Numbered from the stretch's first letter, positions 47,401 through 50,154 are shown. The stretch: 64,000 bases of DNA from Anthonomus grandis grandis (GCF_022605725.1 NC_065548.1:44385131-44449130), one strand, 5' to 3'. Numbers and translations are program-made. Notes: generated by a model not told the origin, from the letters alone.

Positions 47401-48752
47401 TTATCTAACACTTTTCGAAATAACTTTCAAGAACAAGTTGACAAACCAATATTTTTGATTGACAGTGACGGATATTTCACATAACCTAGTATATAAAAGA
47501 TGAATAATCATCAGACACCAATTTTTTTCAAATGTCTGTTGTCGCCGCTGTTTGGAATATGCTAAACAAAGATAAACAAAAATGACGTCATTATAAATGG
47601 GTATAATTTCGACTTTATCATGCTGTTAGGCGAATAATAGAAAATTTTACAAATTTTGGCAGAGTAGCTCAATTAGATTTCACAAAAAAGCCTTTAGTTT
47701 TTAGAGGTTCGATTTAGTTACATAACAGCGGTCGCGGACTATAAATAGGTTGCGGGCGAACGACATAATGTTGCGTTCTAGATTTTGGTCGCTGGATATC
47801 CATCGGACGCTAGCTTAGATACTTGCATTGTAAACATAGAGGTATTCTACGTTGCCAAATTTCTTTTTTTTATTAACTTCTTTGTTAAGAATCTTTTTTT
47901 ATTCTGAATAATTTGTTGATTACTCTTAAAGTATATATTATTAGTTAGCAAATAAACTAAACTTTGAAAGAGTAAATATTTTACCTACTACTACGCTTAT
48001 TCTAGGCATTCAATGTTCTAAGATCTAGATATTTCCAAGCAAAATTTACAGCGTTGCCGTTCTGTGTGGAAATTTGGCAATTTAAAGAATCCAAATTCAA
48101 AATATTAATTATTATTGATTAGTGTAAATATAGTACAAAATAGTTTTAGTTATTAAGCGAATTTCACTCTTTCTTCTTTATAATCACTTTTTTCTTGCTT
48201 TATAATAAAGAATGCAATTCAGTTTCTGCTAATTACAATAATTTAATCACTTTATTTTCTTTTGTTAAAATTGAGTTATCACTGATTACATGGAATACTA
48301 AGCATGTTTATCAACAAAATATCCCCTCTGCCTCCTGTGTAGATGTTGCGCTCAATCCAAGTTAACCAATGTTTATTCTAGTGTATTAAACGTTCTTAGA
48401 CTAATACTCTATTATATGTTTTTTAGTGATATACATAACTGTATAGTTTAATCAATATAGACTAACTAAACAGTGAAACGTTTGTTGAAAATTGCAAATT
48501 TTATAATCGATGTACCTACTTGTCAATTAAAGTGGTCTGTGGCCCAAGGGCTCTTTCTCCTCTTTCTAAATATATTGTTTTTTTCTAGCTCATCACGATC
48601 AGAAGGCGATTCATGATAAACTGGAAGCGACTCGTCGGGAACTGGATGAGGAACGCGAATCATTCGAGCGGTTAAAGCGCGATGCAAACAGTCGCATTGA
48701 TCAGGATCGGGTTCTGATAAATCAGCTCAAAGATGATCTGAACAAGTTTAAG
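5264..48752 (+). CDS. Root: Rootletin homologue (ciliary rootlet coiled-coil protein), partial gene, 7 exons
   Basis: Joined exons 5264-5411, 5477-5738, 16364-16531, 16596-16790, 16915-17109, 17170-17527 and 48589-48752. They total 1490 nt and give 496 codons after a 2-nt split codon, with no stop and with phases that match at every junction. The whole stretch is heptad-rich, charged coiled coil with no signal peptide or membrane segment. Telling stretches are DMLEQQKLEAESIISNLEK in exon 2 and RAENDKQQALLI followed by AHHDQKAIHDKLEATRREL across exons 6-7, which I recognise as rootletin (Drosophila Root, vertebrate CROCC). Rootletin builds the striated rootlet at the base of cilia; in Drosophila it acts in ciliated sensory neurons. 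Family members are about 2000 residues, so this is an internal quarter. Four introns are 60-124 bp, but two are 10.6 and 31 kb because of transposons. Start and end lie outside the window. Confidence 0.88.
5477..5738 (+). CDS. Root: Rootletin exon
   Basis: Acceptor TTTAG at 5472-5476, donor GTAAGT at 5739. One base completes the Arg codon from the previous exon, then 87 codons follow, ending DDIKR in phase 0. Contains EELLTVREELHKMCLANDML and EQQKLEAESIISNLEKIKND, the stretch I find most diagnostic for rootletin. The preceding intron is only 65 bp. Confidence 0.88.
5739..6899. other. Intron sequence, no supported feature
   Basis: The frame at 6061-6267 (68 codons, start MQRHVGEIVAACDLLQKTK) has no domain I recognise and ends in unrelated sequence. 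Some of 6300-6900 may be the decayed 5' part of the RTE-like LINE that becomes readable from about 6900. Confidence 0.4.
7325..7554 (-). mobile_element. tRNA-derived SINE
   Basis: Read on the minus strand, this 230-bp insert begins with a tRNA-like pol III promoter. An A-box-like TAGCACCGTGGGC lies at 7531-7544. A perfect B box GGTTCGAATCC lies at 7498-7508, about 33 nt apart, as in tRNA genes. The 3' end is a (GAA)n tail at about 7321-7334. The insert is flanked by an 11-bp duplication, aatatgatctt at 7314-7324 and aatatgctctt at 7555-7565, differing at one base. It is not a tRNA gene, because the remaining stems do not form a cloverleaf I can draw. It lies inside the RTE-like LINE and carries the same GAA-type tail. 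Confidence 0.75.
8325..9436 (+). pseudogene. Mariner transposase, degenerate
   Basis: Starts MNFTFAELADVHLAYGAANG and continues through YQERFSQRRLP, which aligns with the N-terminal region of the intact transposase at 42930-44000. Later blocks recognised are VNVWAGHDHNTLVGPYLLPP, EIYLKFLQETLPECLENV, and PRSPDLTACDFFLWGPMK, which carries the third catalytic aspartate. At least six frameshifts and several stops break it (for example near 8460 and 8610, and in the 9090-9325 stretch, which is readable in two frames). Its element is bounded by inverted repeats at 8019 and 13155. Confidence 0.8.
9880..10556 (+). pseudogene. LINE ORF2 endonuclease portion
   Basis: Plus-strand frame with FYQNVRGLNTKTETFFLAA, then ICITETWLRPEISSGEIFP and VYRSDRKFESVIATRGGGVL. 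These are the N-terminal motifs of the apurinic-type endonuclease of non-LTR elements, with the catalytic Glu in TETWL. The frame is lost after about 10321 (stop in the VGDFN-like motif, seen as NNSGRF), then continues in other frames with NRLLDLVLSNF near 10470-10500. No intact enzyme. Confidence 0.75.
10692..12732 (+). pseudogene. LINE ORF2 reverse transcriptase and C-terminus
   Basis: Three frames, 10692-11246, 11264-12205 and 12229-12732, separated by one stop or shift each. The middle one holds the RT: NYRPISLLCNFSKIFEIIL, DVIYIDFQKAFDRIDHYIL, GVPQGSNLGPLLFSFFINDL and the catalytic LAFADDLKLHLNV at about 11881-11915. The last frame is the thumb and C-terminal region (FCCFVRSKLEFGCIIWNPLY). 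No RNase H is seen. Only a few lesions break it, so it is younger than the surrounding mariner and RTE-like LINE, in agreement with the nesting order. Confidence 0.85.
13363..14300. other. Intron sequence; unrecognised frame on the minus strand
   Basis: The minus-strand frame 13281-13547 (88 codons, start MSLQVDIFPGLIQNSSWITN) runs into the (GAA)n tail and has no domain I recognise; it may be an old transposon piece. 13620-13840 is G-rich on the plus strand. 14100-14300 may hold a worn LTR of the following gypsy element, but no second copy is present to prove it. Confidence 0.35.
14334..15219 (+). pseudogene. Gypsy-type Gag, broken
   Basis: A degenerate capsid protein starting near MYIKIPYKIPLSCIEKI. 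The C-terminal frame 15013-15219 is rich in Arg and Asn: a run of eight Asn follows RRRP, then TRRSQHFNRYNNERGRNN. No CCHC zinc knuckle is visible, which is usual for the Arg-rich Gag tails of some insect gypsy lineages. Stops interrupt it near 14458 and 14850. Confidence 0.7.
15240..16078 (+). pseudogene. Gypsy-type protease and start of Pol, broken
   Basis: The retropepsin motif DTGADIS is followed by SIPTDAILGRDFIAKF, the second conserved protease block (ILGRDF). The longest intact frame, 15485-15907, covers the end of the protease and the linker. After a stop at 15907 the frame continues with FVKEKLIKLCNEFSDIF, the N-terminal lead into RT. The RT catalytic core and integrase are absent. 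Confidence 0.75.
16189..16214. repeat. (GT)n microsatellite
   Basis: A run of about nine GT units just upstream of the rootletin exon at 16364. Confidence 0.85.
16364..16531 (+). CDS. Root: Rootletin exon
   Basis: Acceptor CTTTTTAG at 16356-16363, donor GTTAGT at 16532. 56 codons, phase 0 at both ends, starting FEEEKASLLAQCSDNQNDIQ and ending LEIEKGK. Coiled coil throughout. It follows a 10.6 kb intron. Confidence 0.87.
16596..16790 (+). CDS. Root: Rootletin exon
   Basis: Acceptor TTTTTAG at 16589-16595, donor GTAAGG at 16791. 65 codons in phase 0, with MELNQAARERNDLSNQLTVM and KLEQANETNARINRNLEDL. Coiled coil. Its upstream intron is 64 bp. Confidence 0.87.
16915..17109 (+). CDS. Root: Rootletin exon
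   Basis: Acceptor CATTTTAG at 16907-16914, donor GTATAT at 17110. 65 codons, the same length as the previous exon, phase 0, beginning CTIDAMDKEIQRIQELMAAI. Ends EQLKSQ. Confidence 0.86.
17170..17527 (+). CDS. Root: Rootletin exon
   Basis: Acceptor TTGTTAG at 17163-17169, donor G|GTAAGT at 17528. 119 codons plus one base; the last codon (Ala) is completed by the exon at 48589. Contains KRLQQSMQQLTNEKNTEIQQ and ends RAENDKQQALLI, a conserved rootletin stretch that continues directly into the next exon 31 kb away. Confidence 0.88.
17540..18335 (+). pseudogene. Mariner transposase remnant (DD41D-type)
   Basis: Degenerate plus-strand remnant starting only about 15 bases after the rootletin donor. 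Readable blocks across frames: VSRTSVHRILTSHQIRP (HTH region), WAGILGKHIIGPLFIYANLN, IFQQDGAPPHYAPVRDFLEL (second catalytic Asp) and DLTPLDFIL near 18115-18145 (third Asp). Many frameshifts and stops. Terminal repeats were not identified with confidence. Confidence 0.75.
18421..18478 (-). ncRNA. Hammerhead-ribozyme-like motif of Penelope type, core variant
   Basis: On the minus strand: a core-like CCGAAGA (U4 of the hammerhead CUGANGA replaced by C), one unpaired U, stem II GCUAAC-AUC-GUUAGC, then GAAA. The palindrome ACACGUGU stands in for a very short stem III, and the cleavage-type GUC is followed by GAGAUUAAAA. Stem I can form with the upstream UUUUAA and UCUC, with a 3-nt bulge. A palindromic tiny stem III is the pattern described for hammerhead motifs of Penelope-like elements. 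The U4C change would be expected to impair cleavage. Confidence 0.5.
18432..18541. repeat. Perfect 46-bp inverted repeat, Penelope-like terminal repeats in head-to-head orientation
   Basis: 18432-18477 and 18496-18541 are perfect inverted copies with an 18-bp spacer. Each arm contains the hammerhead-like motif. Outside the left arm, the minus strand runs into AATAAAGAGTTTTGGTTAAC and AACTGTCTCGTAATTTG, which I associate with Penelope-like element termini. The right arm continues into unrelated sequence (GCTTCGCAGTACACAAG) and ends by about 18711 in a (TTA)n run. Inverted terminal copies are a known habit of Penelope elements. No RT or GIY-YIG frame remains. Confidence 0.55.
18542..19588. other. 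Intron sequence; (TTA)n run, otherwise nothing recognised
   Basis: A (TTA)n run at about 18697-18711 closes a GC-richer stretch (18590-18700) that looks like the edge of a retroelement. 18720-19588 is AT-rich with no frame or homology I can support. Confidence 0.4.
19725..19978 (-). repeat. Copia 3' LTR
   Basis: On the minus strand it begins TGTTAAATGATAATACC directly after the purine-rich tract and ends ATAATCA near 19725. The inner 119 bp (19722-19840) match the right LTR at 23613-23731. The remaining ~135 bp (U3) have no partner, because the 5' LTR is cut short. Confidence 0.75.
19979..19989 (-). promoter_or_regulatory. Copia polypurine tract
   Basis: Minus-strand TTGAAGAGGGG immediately upstream of the LTR start TGTTA; the position and composition are those of the plus-strand primer for LTR element reverse transcription. 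Confidence 0.7.
20099..20650 (-). pseudogene. Copia RNase H domain
   Basis: 183 codons without a stop. Contains AYTDADWGGDQIDRKSVSG, the first conserved block of copia RNase H with catalytic Asp, then SQSSYQSEYIATALAASEV with the Glu, and KHIDIKTHFIKDIVAKEFI. It ends with NVADILTKSL, the family's C-terminal signature. It is cut from the RT by a stop and shift near 20650-20690. Confidence 0.88.
20685..21541 (-). pseudogene. Copia reverse transcriptase, frameshifted
   Basis: Two overlapping frames. 21083-21541 gives the fingers, with DIRWIFRIKQNGLKKARLVA and YAPVARYQTIRMFMAYAFS. 20685-21128 gives the palm, with catalytic LLLWVDDIILTGP and ETLPYREIIGSLLY-like sequence (NLPYREIIGSLLYVATISRP). 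The shift sits around 21130-21165, where TATACGGCTTATATACGGC is a short tandem duplication inside the usual ALYGLKQ motif. The same lesion is present in the inverted copy at 24001-24709. Confidence 0.88.
21754..22308 (-). pseudogene. Copia integrase with catalytic core deleted
   Basis: Starts in the pre-integrase region with DIWHKRLGHLSNGYLRNLQL and the zinc-type CSPCMEGKATRQPF. It then jumps from LELPRTKPIEEI directly into FGSKAWALKMPNSGDKLEPR and GYSMNGYRLWN, which lie C-terminal to the core. The roughly 200 residues that should carry the D,D-35-E triad are missing without a frame change. This copy therefore cannot integrate by its own enzyme. A stop at its 3' end (TAA at about 21752) separates it from the RT. 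Confidence 0.85.
22295..23449 (-). pseudogene. Copia Gag and protease
   Basis: The N-terminal Gag frame 23195-23449 starts MASSGVVPFPQLSSSNYNSW, a usual copia start with the YNSWRYRLEMLL motif. The second frame, 22295-22990, has the zinc knuckle CYGCGGDHFLKECPKFLH (about 22768-22808), an Arg-rich stretch, then the protease site NFILDSGATDHLVTSD (about 22500-22545). About 200 bp between them (22990-23195) are frameshifted but still readable as Gag. Confidence 0.88.
23599..23612 (-). promoter_or_regulatory. Copia primer binding site (internal initiator tRNA-Met type)
   Basis: On the minus strand, directly after the LTR, GGTCATGGGCCCAG appears. It matches, with one difference, the complement of the anticodon arm of initiator tRNA-Met. 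Drosophila copia is known to prime from such an internal half-tRNA rather than the tRNA 3' end. Confidence 0.7.
23613..23731 (-). repeat. Copia 5' LTR, truncated
   Basis: 119 bp matching the 3' LTR's inner part with four differences (near positions corresponding to AAATTTTG/AAAATTTG, CATG/CACG, ATTAC/ATTAA, ACGG/ACGT). The U3 half is absent; at 23732 the sequence turns into unrelated AT-rich DNA. Confidence 0.75.
23732..23957. other. AT-rich spacer between copia and the inverted-repeat unit
   Basis: No frame or repeat recognised. Confidence 0.4.
23958..24740 (+). mobile_element. Inverted-repeat unit carrying a captured copia fragment
   Basis: Perfect 24-bp inverted arms at 23966-23989 and 24710-24733 (CACAGATGTAAATAGCTCCG plus CACG) bound the unit. 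CTCTTAA is found on both outer sides (23958-23964 and 24734-24740), consistent with a 7-bp target duplication. The 720 bp inside (about 23995-24709) are an inverted copy of 21130-21857 of the neighbouring copia, apparently without difference, including its integrase scar and RT frame lesion. It carries no transposase. Either a non-autonomous transposon picked up the copia piece, or the arms mark a local inverted duplication. Confidence 0.6.
24305..24709 (+). pseudogene. Captured copia RT fragment
   Basis: 135 codons identical to the minus-strand frame at 21083-21541 (MEQGYKKELDAHEEYCTWEP to KALYGLYTAYMK). It then runs into the right inverted arm. It shares the ALYGLY lesion, so it was copied from this very element and not from an intact one. 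Confidence 0.85.
24741..27127 (+). mobile_element. piggyBac-type transposon
   Basis: 2387 bp bounded by CCTTCCGGTACTAACG at 24741 and its inverted copy CGTTAGTACCGGAAGG ending at 27127, with the piggyBac target TTAA on both sides (24737-24740, 27128-27131). Subterminal blocks near 24895 (GCGGACTCTCACTCCGCA) and 27054 (GCGGAGTGTGAGTCCG) form a second inverted pair. The left TTAA is also the end of the CTCTTAA beside the preceding unit, so it landed on that unit's edge. Confidence 0.9.
25009..26745 (+). pseudogene. piggyBac transposase, broken by a few lesions
   Basis: Start chosen at MNYEREQQYLGQLFDEEPFD, followed by an acidic N-terminus typical of the family. Frame 25373-26257 holds the DDE-like core: TTVDEMLVAFRGRCRFPVYM (first Asp) and RNITMDNFFTSMAVANAL (second Asp). 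Past a stop at 26257 comes QTKGGVDTVDKMCAAYDCAR (third Asp). 26428-26745 encodes the C-terminal Cys-rich zinc domain with CFYCDRKKNRPTRYSC and CNKPICLEH. Lesions: a shift at 25370, a stop at 26256 and a shift near 26375. The enzyme excises precisely at TTAA in functional relatives. Confidence 0.88.
27207..28270 (-). pseudogene. Mariner transposase (DD41D-type), frameshifted
   Basis: Starts near MNYSIEEKIAIISGI at about 28270 and runs in three frames (27754-28194, 27600-27794, 27207-27581). The first catalytic Asp is in RNICFTDECTFTLNN and the second in WYQMDGCPAHNARMVRECL. The third is in CPARSPDLSPNDFFLWGHLK, where the catalytic Asp follows the second by 41 residues. Lesions near 28225, 27780 and 27590. 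It is the enzyme of the 19591-28582 element. Confidence 0.85.
28585..29059. other. Intron sequence, nothing recognised
   Basis: AT-rich, no frame or repeat of note. Confidence 0.4.
29060..29875 (-). pseudogene. LINE reverse transcriptase fragment (Jockey/CR1-group)
   Basis: Minus-strand, with many stops. Blocks: VKAFDTVRHNILLEKLEGYG, then YGVP-GTILGLLLFSLYSKDL and catalytic ISYADDTLLVYGD (about 29579-29612), followed by WLGENKLTIDIDKTKFMCF and the thumb. The 5' side stops at about 29875 against a different sequence, so it is 5'-truncated. The piece at 29890-30061 beside it ends ATACCCTGTA and looks like an end of a mariner-type MITE. Confidence 0.75.
30062..30961. other. Intron sequence; unrecognised minus-strand frame
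   Basis: The frame at 30369-30701 (110 codons) has no domain I recognise. Lys-rich homopolymer stretches inflate it. I do not call a gene. Confidence 0.35.
30962..31330 (-). mobile_element. 3' end of a LINE with (ATT)n tail
   Basis: On the minus strand, AAATAAACATTATTATTATT leads into an imperfect (ATT)n run at 30962-31001, the usual 3' end of Jockey/CR1-type LINEs. Adjacent 31005-31330 would be its 3' UTR. No coding sequence remains. Confidence 0.45.
32140..32554 (-). pseudogene. Mariner transposase, C-terminal part
   Basis: Frame 32213-32554 reads RSLFFNGHLNGEMYLKFLQN, then GLINWPTRSPDLTKLDFFLW with the third catalytic Asp, ending AFAQVT-like. The second catalytic Asp motif is lost. The N-terminal side is replaced by an unrelated plus-strand mariner piece at about 32600. 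Confidence 0.75.
32640..33443 (+). pseudogene. Mariner transposase of another lineage, degenerate
   Basis: Plus strand, starting MMIGNCNRVRTHQDVCELFS and continuing SQKYPNCPQVSQSTVSKIEQ (HTH). Later blocks: SRKIAKDMNIGKTSVLKIL, LFSDEATFCLNG-like (first Asp, in the TTTTCTGATGAAGCC stretch near 33080) and WFQQDGAPPHFVVEIRTYL near 33318-33370 (second Asp). It breaks off at 33443 before the third Asp. A close relative lies at 34880-35560. Confidence 0.75.
33450..33751 (-). pseudogene. Mariner transposase C-terminus, second copy, interrupted at TA
   Basis: Near-duplicate of 32140-32450, with GLINWPTRSPDLTKLDFFLW and FIKEVVYRNPFTSEEDMEQR. It stops at the TA at 33750-33751, where another mariner is inserted, and resumes at 36760. 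A 7-bp duplication, CTTAAGT-like, disrupts the WIG motif. Confidence 0.7.
34230..34530 (-). pseudogene. Mariner transposase C-terminus of the 33752-36759 element
   Basis: Minus strand, with WIGRCGAIDWPARSPDLTPL followed by DFFLWGYLKSKVYKTPPESI, carrying the third catalytic Asp, and ending NNAAHFEHLI with a stop at about 34235. Truncated upstream of the second Asp. Confidence 0.75.
34680..34830 (-). pseudogene. Middle fragment of a mariner transposase
   Basis: Near-duplicate of 32440-32590 (LYRSLFFNGHHNGEMYLKFL on the minus strand). Like that copy, it abuts a plus-strand mariner piece, so the composite junction itself has been duplicated. Confidence 0.65.
34880..35560 (+). pseudogene. Mariner transposase of the second lineage, internally deleted
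   Basis: N-terminal piece MMIGNCNRVRTHQNVCELFS, then a jump from about 35050 into the catalytic half. It reads KNILFSDKATFCFGGANSQN (first Asp retained), NVWAGVVGHNTIGPFFFEEN and IWFQQDASPHFVVEIRTYLN (second Asp), with the third motif broken near 35500-35530. 35075-35494 is stop-free. It parallels 32640-33443 but is better preserved. Confidence 0.75.
35561..36375. other. Mosaic of mariner end fragments
   Basis: 36065-36310 is a direct copy of the inverted repeat at 31820-32060. 35975-36045 is inverted relative to 41813-41884. 36320-36375 matches the mariner C-terminal region again (CTCTGCTCCATGTCTACTGC). No gene. Confidence 0.55.
36760..37440 (-). pseudogene. Mariner transposase N-terminal part (31544-41584 element)
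   Basis: Frames 37190-37429 (N-terminal HTH, with KRSRVRYPDRRYPDEKSFRR) and 36786-37016 (FKYVLFTDEVTFHKNGSVSR, first catalytic Asp). It joins 33751 across the inserted mariner. An internal deletion near 36840 removes the stretch between NPHFMRQ and the IGP motif. The second catalytic Asp is absent. Confidence 0.75.
38197..40950 (-). pseudogene. LINE ORF2 (endonuclease and reverse transcriptase), broken
   Basis: Pieces 40489-40950, 40261-40461, 39896-40231, 39155-39793 and 38197-38757. The endonuclease part reads SLLNIQSLRHKTNELFLLLE and FPEIVAVTEYWLN (catalytic Glu region); the later NSSSTIDYVVSSF is the C-terminal endonuclease motif. The RT part has SNYPPTALLPTLSKIIERLV, TICCDFSKAFDCVNHNILID and a FADDT motif at about 39000-39020. 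The last piece is the thumb/C-terminal domain (FESHLRYALPFWGTCG). At least four frameshifts or stops. Confidence 0.85.
40972..41295 (-). pseudogene. LINE ORF1 C-terminal fragment
   Basis: 107 codons, with LRLYLAHPYDQPSNVCLEGH and LRRLYIPFHDVYGIGAAEVK, directly upstream of ORF2. By position it should be the end of ORF1. I do not recognise a named fold, and the sequence is 5'-truncated at 41330. Confidence 0.5.
41585..41888. other. Intron sequence with a repeat shared with 35975-36045
   Basis: 41813-41884 is an inverted copy of 35975-36045 (shared TACCTTATAATTAGGTCTA-like block). No gene. Confidence 0.45.
41889..42076. mobile_element. MITE with TACAGGGTGTC ends
   Basis: 188 bp, starting TACAGGGTGTCTC and ending GGAACACCCTGTA, with TA on both sides (41887-41888, 42077-42078). 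The termini match the mariner group of this window. No coding content. Confidence 0.6.
42431..44674 (-). mobile_element. Apparently intact mariner (DD41D) with ~430-bp inverted repeats
   Basis: 2244 bp. Ends TACAGGGTTACTGGTAATTC at 42431 and its inverse at 44674 have TA on both sides (42429-42430, 44675-44676). The arms (42431 to about 42857, about 44248 to 44674) are nearly identical by eye over their length, differing mainly in homopolymer runs. The transposase frame between them is open. Of all mariners here this is the only one without an obvious lesion, so it is the best candidate for recent activity. Confidence 0.9.
42930..44000 (-). CDS. Mariner-family transposase, DD41D, intact
   Basis: 356 residues from MATFTNAEYADIMFVYGFCN. 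The frame is open 28 codons further upstream, but those residues are not shared by relatives, so I start at Met 44000. N-terminal helix-turn-helix region: QRRFPNRRIPNVRVFASTYR (about residues 31-50) and TSTNAVAQQTGSSQWKVW (about 89-106). Catalytic aspartates are Asp158 (ILWTDESKF), Asp249 (IFQHDGCPAHF) and Asp291 (SPDLTPLDYSIW), giving 41 residues between the second and third. This is the spacing of the DD41D mariner group rather than DD34D. Expected role: binds the element's inverted repeats and moves it by cut-and-paste into TA. No intron and no stop. It lies alone between 430-bp inverted repeats, which must hold its promoter. Confidence 0.9.
   Translation of the reverse strand: MATFTNAEYADIMFVYGFCNGNAAESRREYQRRFPNRRIPNVRVFASTYRAIAETGSVKPRRGDAGAPRVYRAEDEEEILRHFEDDPTTSTNAVAQQTGSSQWKVWSTIRQMGSHPYHYTPVQGLEEGDPIRRVEFCRFIINSDADNRTFLTDILWTDESKFSHEGITNFHNLHFWAEENPRLTRETSFQRKFSVNVWMGLIGRDVIGPHFFPDHLNGDIYENFLRHDLQDLFDDIPLAVRGRMIFQHDGCPAHFRRSVRQFLDERFPNRWIGRSGPIAWPARSPDLTPLDYSIWGQMKALVYATPIITREDLIQRITNAAQQIRNTITTRTTKTEMRRRCRACIRNRGSHFEQDL
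44675..44879. other. Intron sequence, nothing firm
   Basis: May be the terminal region of the mariner whose N-terminus appears at 44880-44989; the end was not located. Confidence 0.35.
45292..45645 (+). CDS. Small ORF made from an inverted copy of the transposase N-terminus
   Basis: 117 codons starting MGHKPQVRNGIALQIENVIQ. From residue 7 to about 66 it matches the first 70 residues of the transposase on the opposite strand (RAADATKLST, NIKKNGIKSDQDYAA), that is, the DNA-binding helix-turn-helix region. The last 50 residues (RNKTELTKIVNNGIRLFKLT and on) have no counterpart there and no domain I recognise. The frame is open and has its own ATG with different first residues. If expressed it would be a DNA-binding domain without a catalytic core; that role is only inferred. 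It may equally be a chance frame in an inverted duplication. Confidence 0.4.
   Translation: MGHKPQVRNGIALQIENVIQRAADATKLSTSITNIKKNGIKSDQDYAAHIFSKQKTAKTKSTTYLKVEFGTSSKRNKTELTKIVNNGIRLFKLTGKNLNTDNLIYLFMKKMLLEGIC
45797..47357 (-). pseudogene. Sailor-like transposase with a 250-bp intron, two homopolymer frameshifts
   Basis: Starts MAFFQLEKEKVRNGIALQIE at 47357. N-terminal HTH, then LRRWINSIGFKWKKSNNRKY. Catalytic motifs: FTPVFIDETWIFSKG (first Asp) and KSFIIMDNANYHSGLLKE (second Asp). LPPYDCQFNAIEMVWSECKR carries the Glu, some 82-83 residues after the second Asp because a Lys/Trp-rich segment (TEWLKKKNIGF and RNCPSEKKYFLDEYVKPLGH) is inserted there. That spacing is what has been described for the Sailor (DD82E) family. 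The coding sequence is interrupted by a GT-AG intron at 46527-46776. Two single-base shifts lie in a T-run near 46926 and an A-run at 46231-46239. The C-terminus is acidic (EDDDDEDN). Few lesions, so it may be recently dead, or the shifts may be sequencing errors. Confidence 0.8.
46527..46776 (-). other. Probable intron in the Sailor-like transposase gene
   Basis: Minus strand GTAAAAATTA at 46776 and TTTTTAAG at 46527. Removing it joins RKNSE to GHRYIVVHAGTKDSF in frame, while reading through meets a stop (LTS-stop near 46697). Confidence 0.55.
47711..48588. other. Intron sequence up to the last visible rootletin exon
   Basis: AT-rich, ending in the T-rich tract GTTTTTTTCTAG before the exon. 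No other feature recognised. Confidence 0.5.
48589..48752 (+). CDS. Root: Rootletin exon (last in window)
   Basis: Acceptor TTTTTTTCTAG at 48578-48588, donor GTGATT at 48753. Two bases complete the Ala codon begun at 17527, then 54 codons, HHDQKAIHDKLEATRRELDE to NQLKDDLNKFK, phase 0. It has higher GC than the other exons. No further rootletin exon is visible in 48753-64000, so the next intron is at least 15 kb. Confidence 0.88.
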
Positions 48753-49069
48753 GTGATTTACTGATTTGACGTTGCATTGAGCATGGTGTAGAATATAGAA
48801 ATGATCACAATTCAAGTTGCTGGCTTAGCATTATTTTATCACTGGTTGAACGTAGTCTTTGTTTATTATTTTGGGCGTAGAGGATATAGGGTAAGTTTTA
48901 AACATTTTTAGTATAGAACATTGATATTCATACACAGGATTGTGATTTAATTGTGATTTAATAATGATTAATTTTTAAAAAAAAGACAGGGGTATTTTTT
49001 CTTAAAAAAATCCTCGGGCACGTCGATTTTATTTTTTTATCGGGCATATTTTCATATCAAATGTAAATA
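48753..49069. other. Intron sequence, nothing recognised
   Basis: AT-rich, no supported feature. Confidence 0.4.
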
Positions 49070-49850
49070 TACAGGATGTCGCAAAAAATGTGAGAGAAAA
49101 CATATTTTTTCTTAAATAGAATCTCCTGTATATTATTGTGTAAACTACGGGACCTAATTAAACAGCGAATTATGAAAAATAATATGGTTGATATATTTAA
49201 ATGACCGACGTTTTTAGTTTTAATACAAAAAAACGCAAGAAACAAGTTAAACCGACCGCTCTCGATGTCGCAATACGACTACTTGCCCCCTTTTTCACAG
49301 CCCAGTGTACCATTCTTGAGTCATAAAAACTGGTCTGCGTGCTTATCTCTCCACTTAAAATAGGGTTCTTCTTGACGTCATTTTGATGGTTACAATTGCA
49401 TTTTTGGATTCTTCTGTAACTTCTGAATATATTTTAGACCTACTTTACTTAAATTTCGAGAGATATTTGAACCTCTTACAAACTAATGTAGCAAAAGCAC
49501 TTAGTTCCAGTAGCTACCCTGCAAAACTTTTATTTTGAACAAGACGGCGCTCATTTGGCAGAGAATGGACGTATTACCATAGAATTGTGAAATATAAGAT
49601 AGGCAATCTGGAACCAGATGTTCCTAAGATGGCCTGCGAGATCCTATAACATAACACCGCTTGAATTTTTTTACATTTTTCGTCAAAAATGTGCTATACT
49701 GGAGTTTATACGAAACCGAACAGGAGCTGAGACAGGCTTAAATTACCCCAGAAAGGATCAGAAAATCGTGTAAAGCTTTGATGAGACGATGTATATTGTG
49801 CGTGCGGGAAAACGTGGCTTATTTAAATACCTACTTTAATAATAATAATT
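49070..49850 (+). pseudogene. Mariner remnant, badly decayed
   Basis: A TACAGGATGTCGCAAAAAAT end at 49070 preceded by TA, then decayed sequence. 49540-49800 reads FYFEQDGAHLAENGRI (second Asp motif), then ITPLEFF in place of TPLDFF. The third catalytic Asp has thus become Glu, and stops surround it. The right end was not found. Confidence 0.6.
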
Positions 49851-50154
49851 AAATTATATTAAAAAAAATTATAAAATAATTATATTTAAATTATAAGAAA
49901 ACAAAATCTATCTATATCTGAATTAGTTTTCATAAAATATAAATAATAAAAGATCTAAAAAGTAAATAACAAAAGATCCTAGCCCCAATAAGATCCAAAA
50001 AAATCAATAATAAAAACAAAAAACTATAATTTATAACTAAAATAAAAATTAAATCAAGGTATACAAAATAAAATTATCTACAATAAACTAAAATAAATCA
50101 AATTTCAAAATAACATTACTACTTTAATACAAATATAATATGATTTTGATAAAA
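49851..50154. other. Very AT-rich tract
   Basis: AAT/TAAA-rich low-complexity sequence, no gene. Confidence 0.5.

Larger units (their letters stand above)
44990..47615 (-). mobile_element. Sailor-like (about DD82E) IS630/Tc1/mariner transposon
   Basis: 2626 bp with ends AAGTGGAAATTATACCCATT at 44990 and the inverse ending GTATAATTTCGACTT at 47615, flanked by TA (44988-44989, 47616-47617). It contains a transposase gene with one probable intron on the minus strand. It also holds an inverted ~190-bp copy of that gene's 5' region at 45310-45500. Confidence 0.8.
44880..47710 (+). pseudogene. Mariner transposase N-terminus, split by the Sailor-like element
   Basis: 44880-44989 reads LFIIYGECNKVLSRTCQI and, after a shift, FADRFPEKQKL, the N-terminal motif of the mariners here. 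The Sailor-like element is inserted at the following TA. Beyond it, 47632-47700 reads IIENFTNFGRVAQLDFTKKP, which continues the HTH region. The rest of the gene is lost. Confidence 0.6.
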
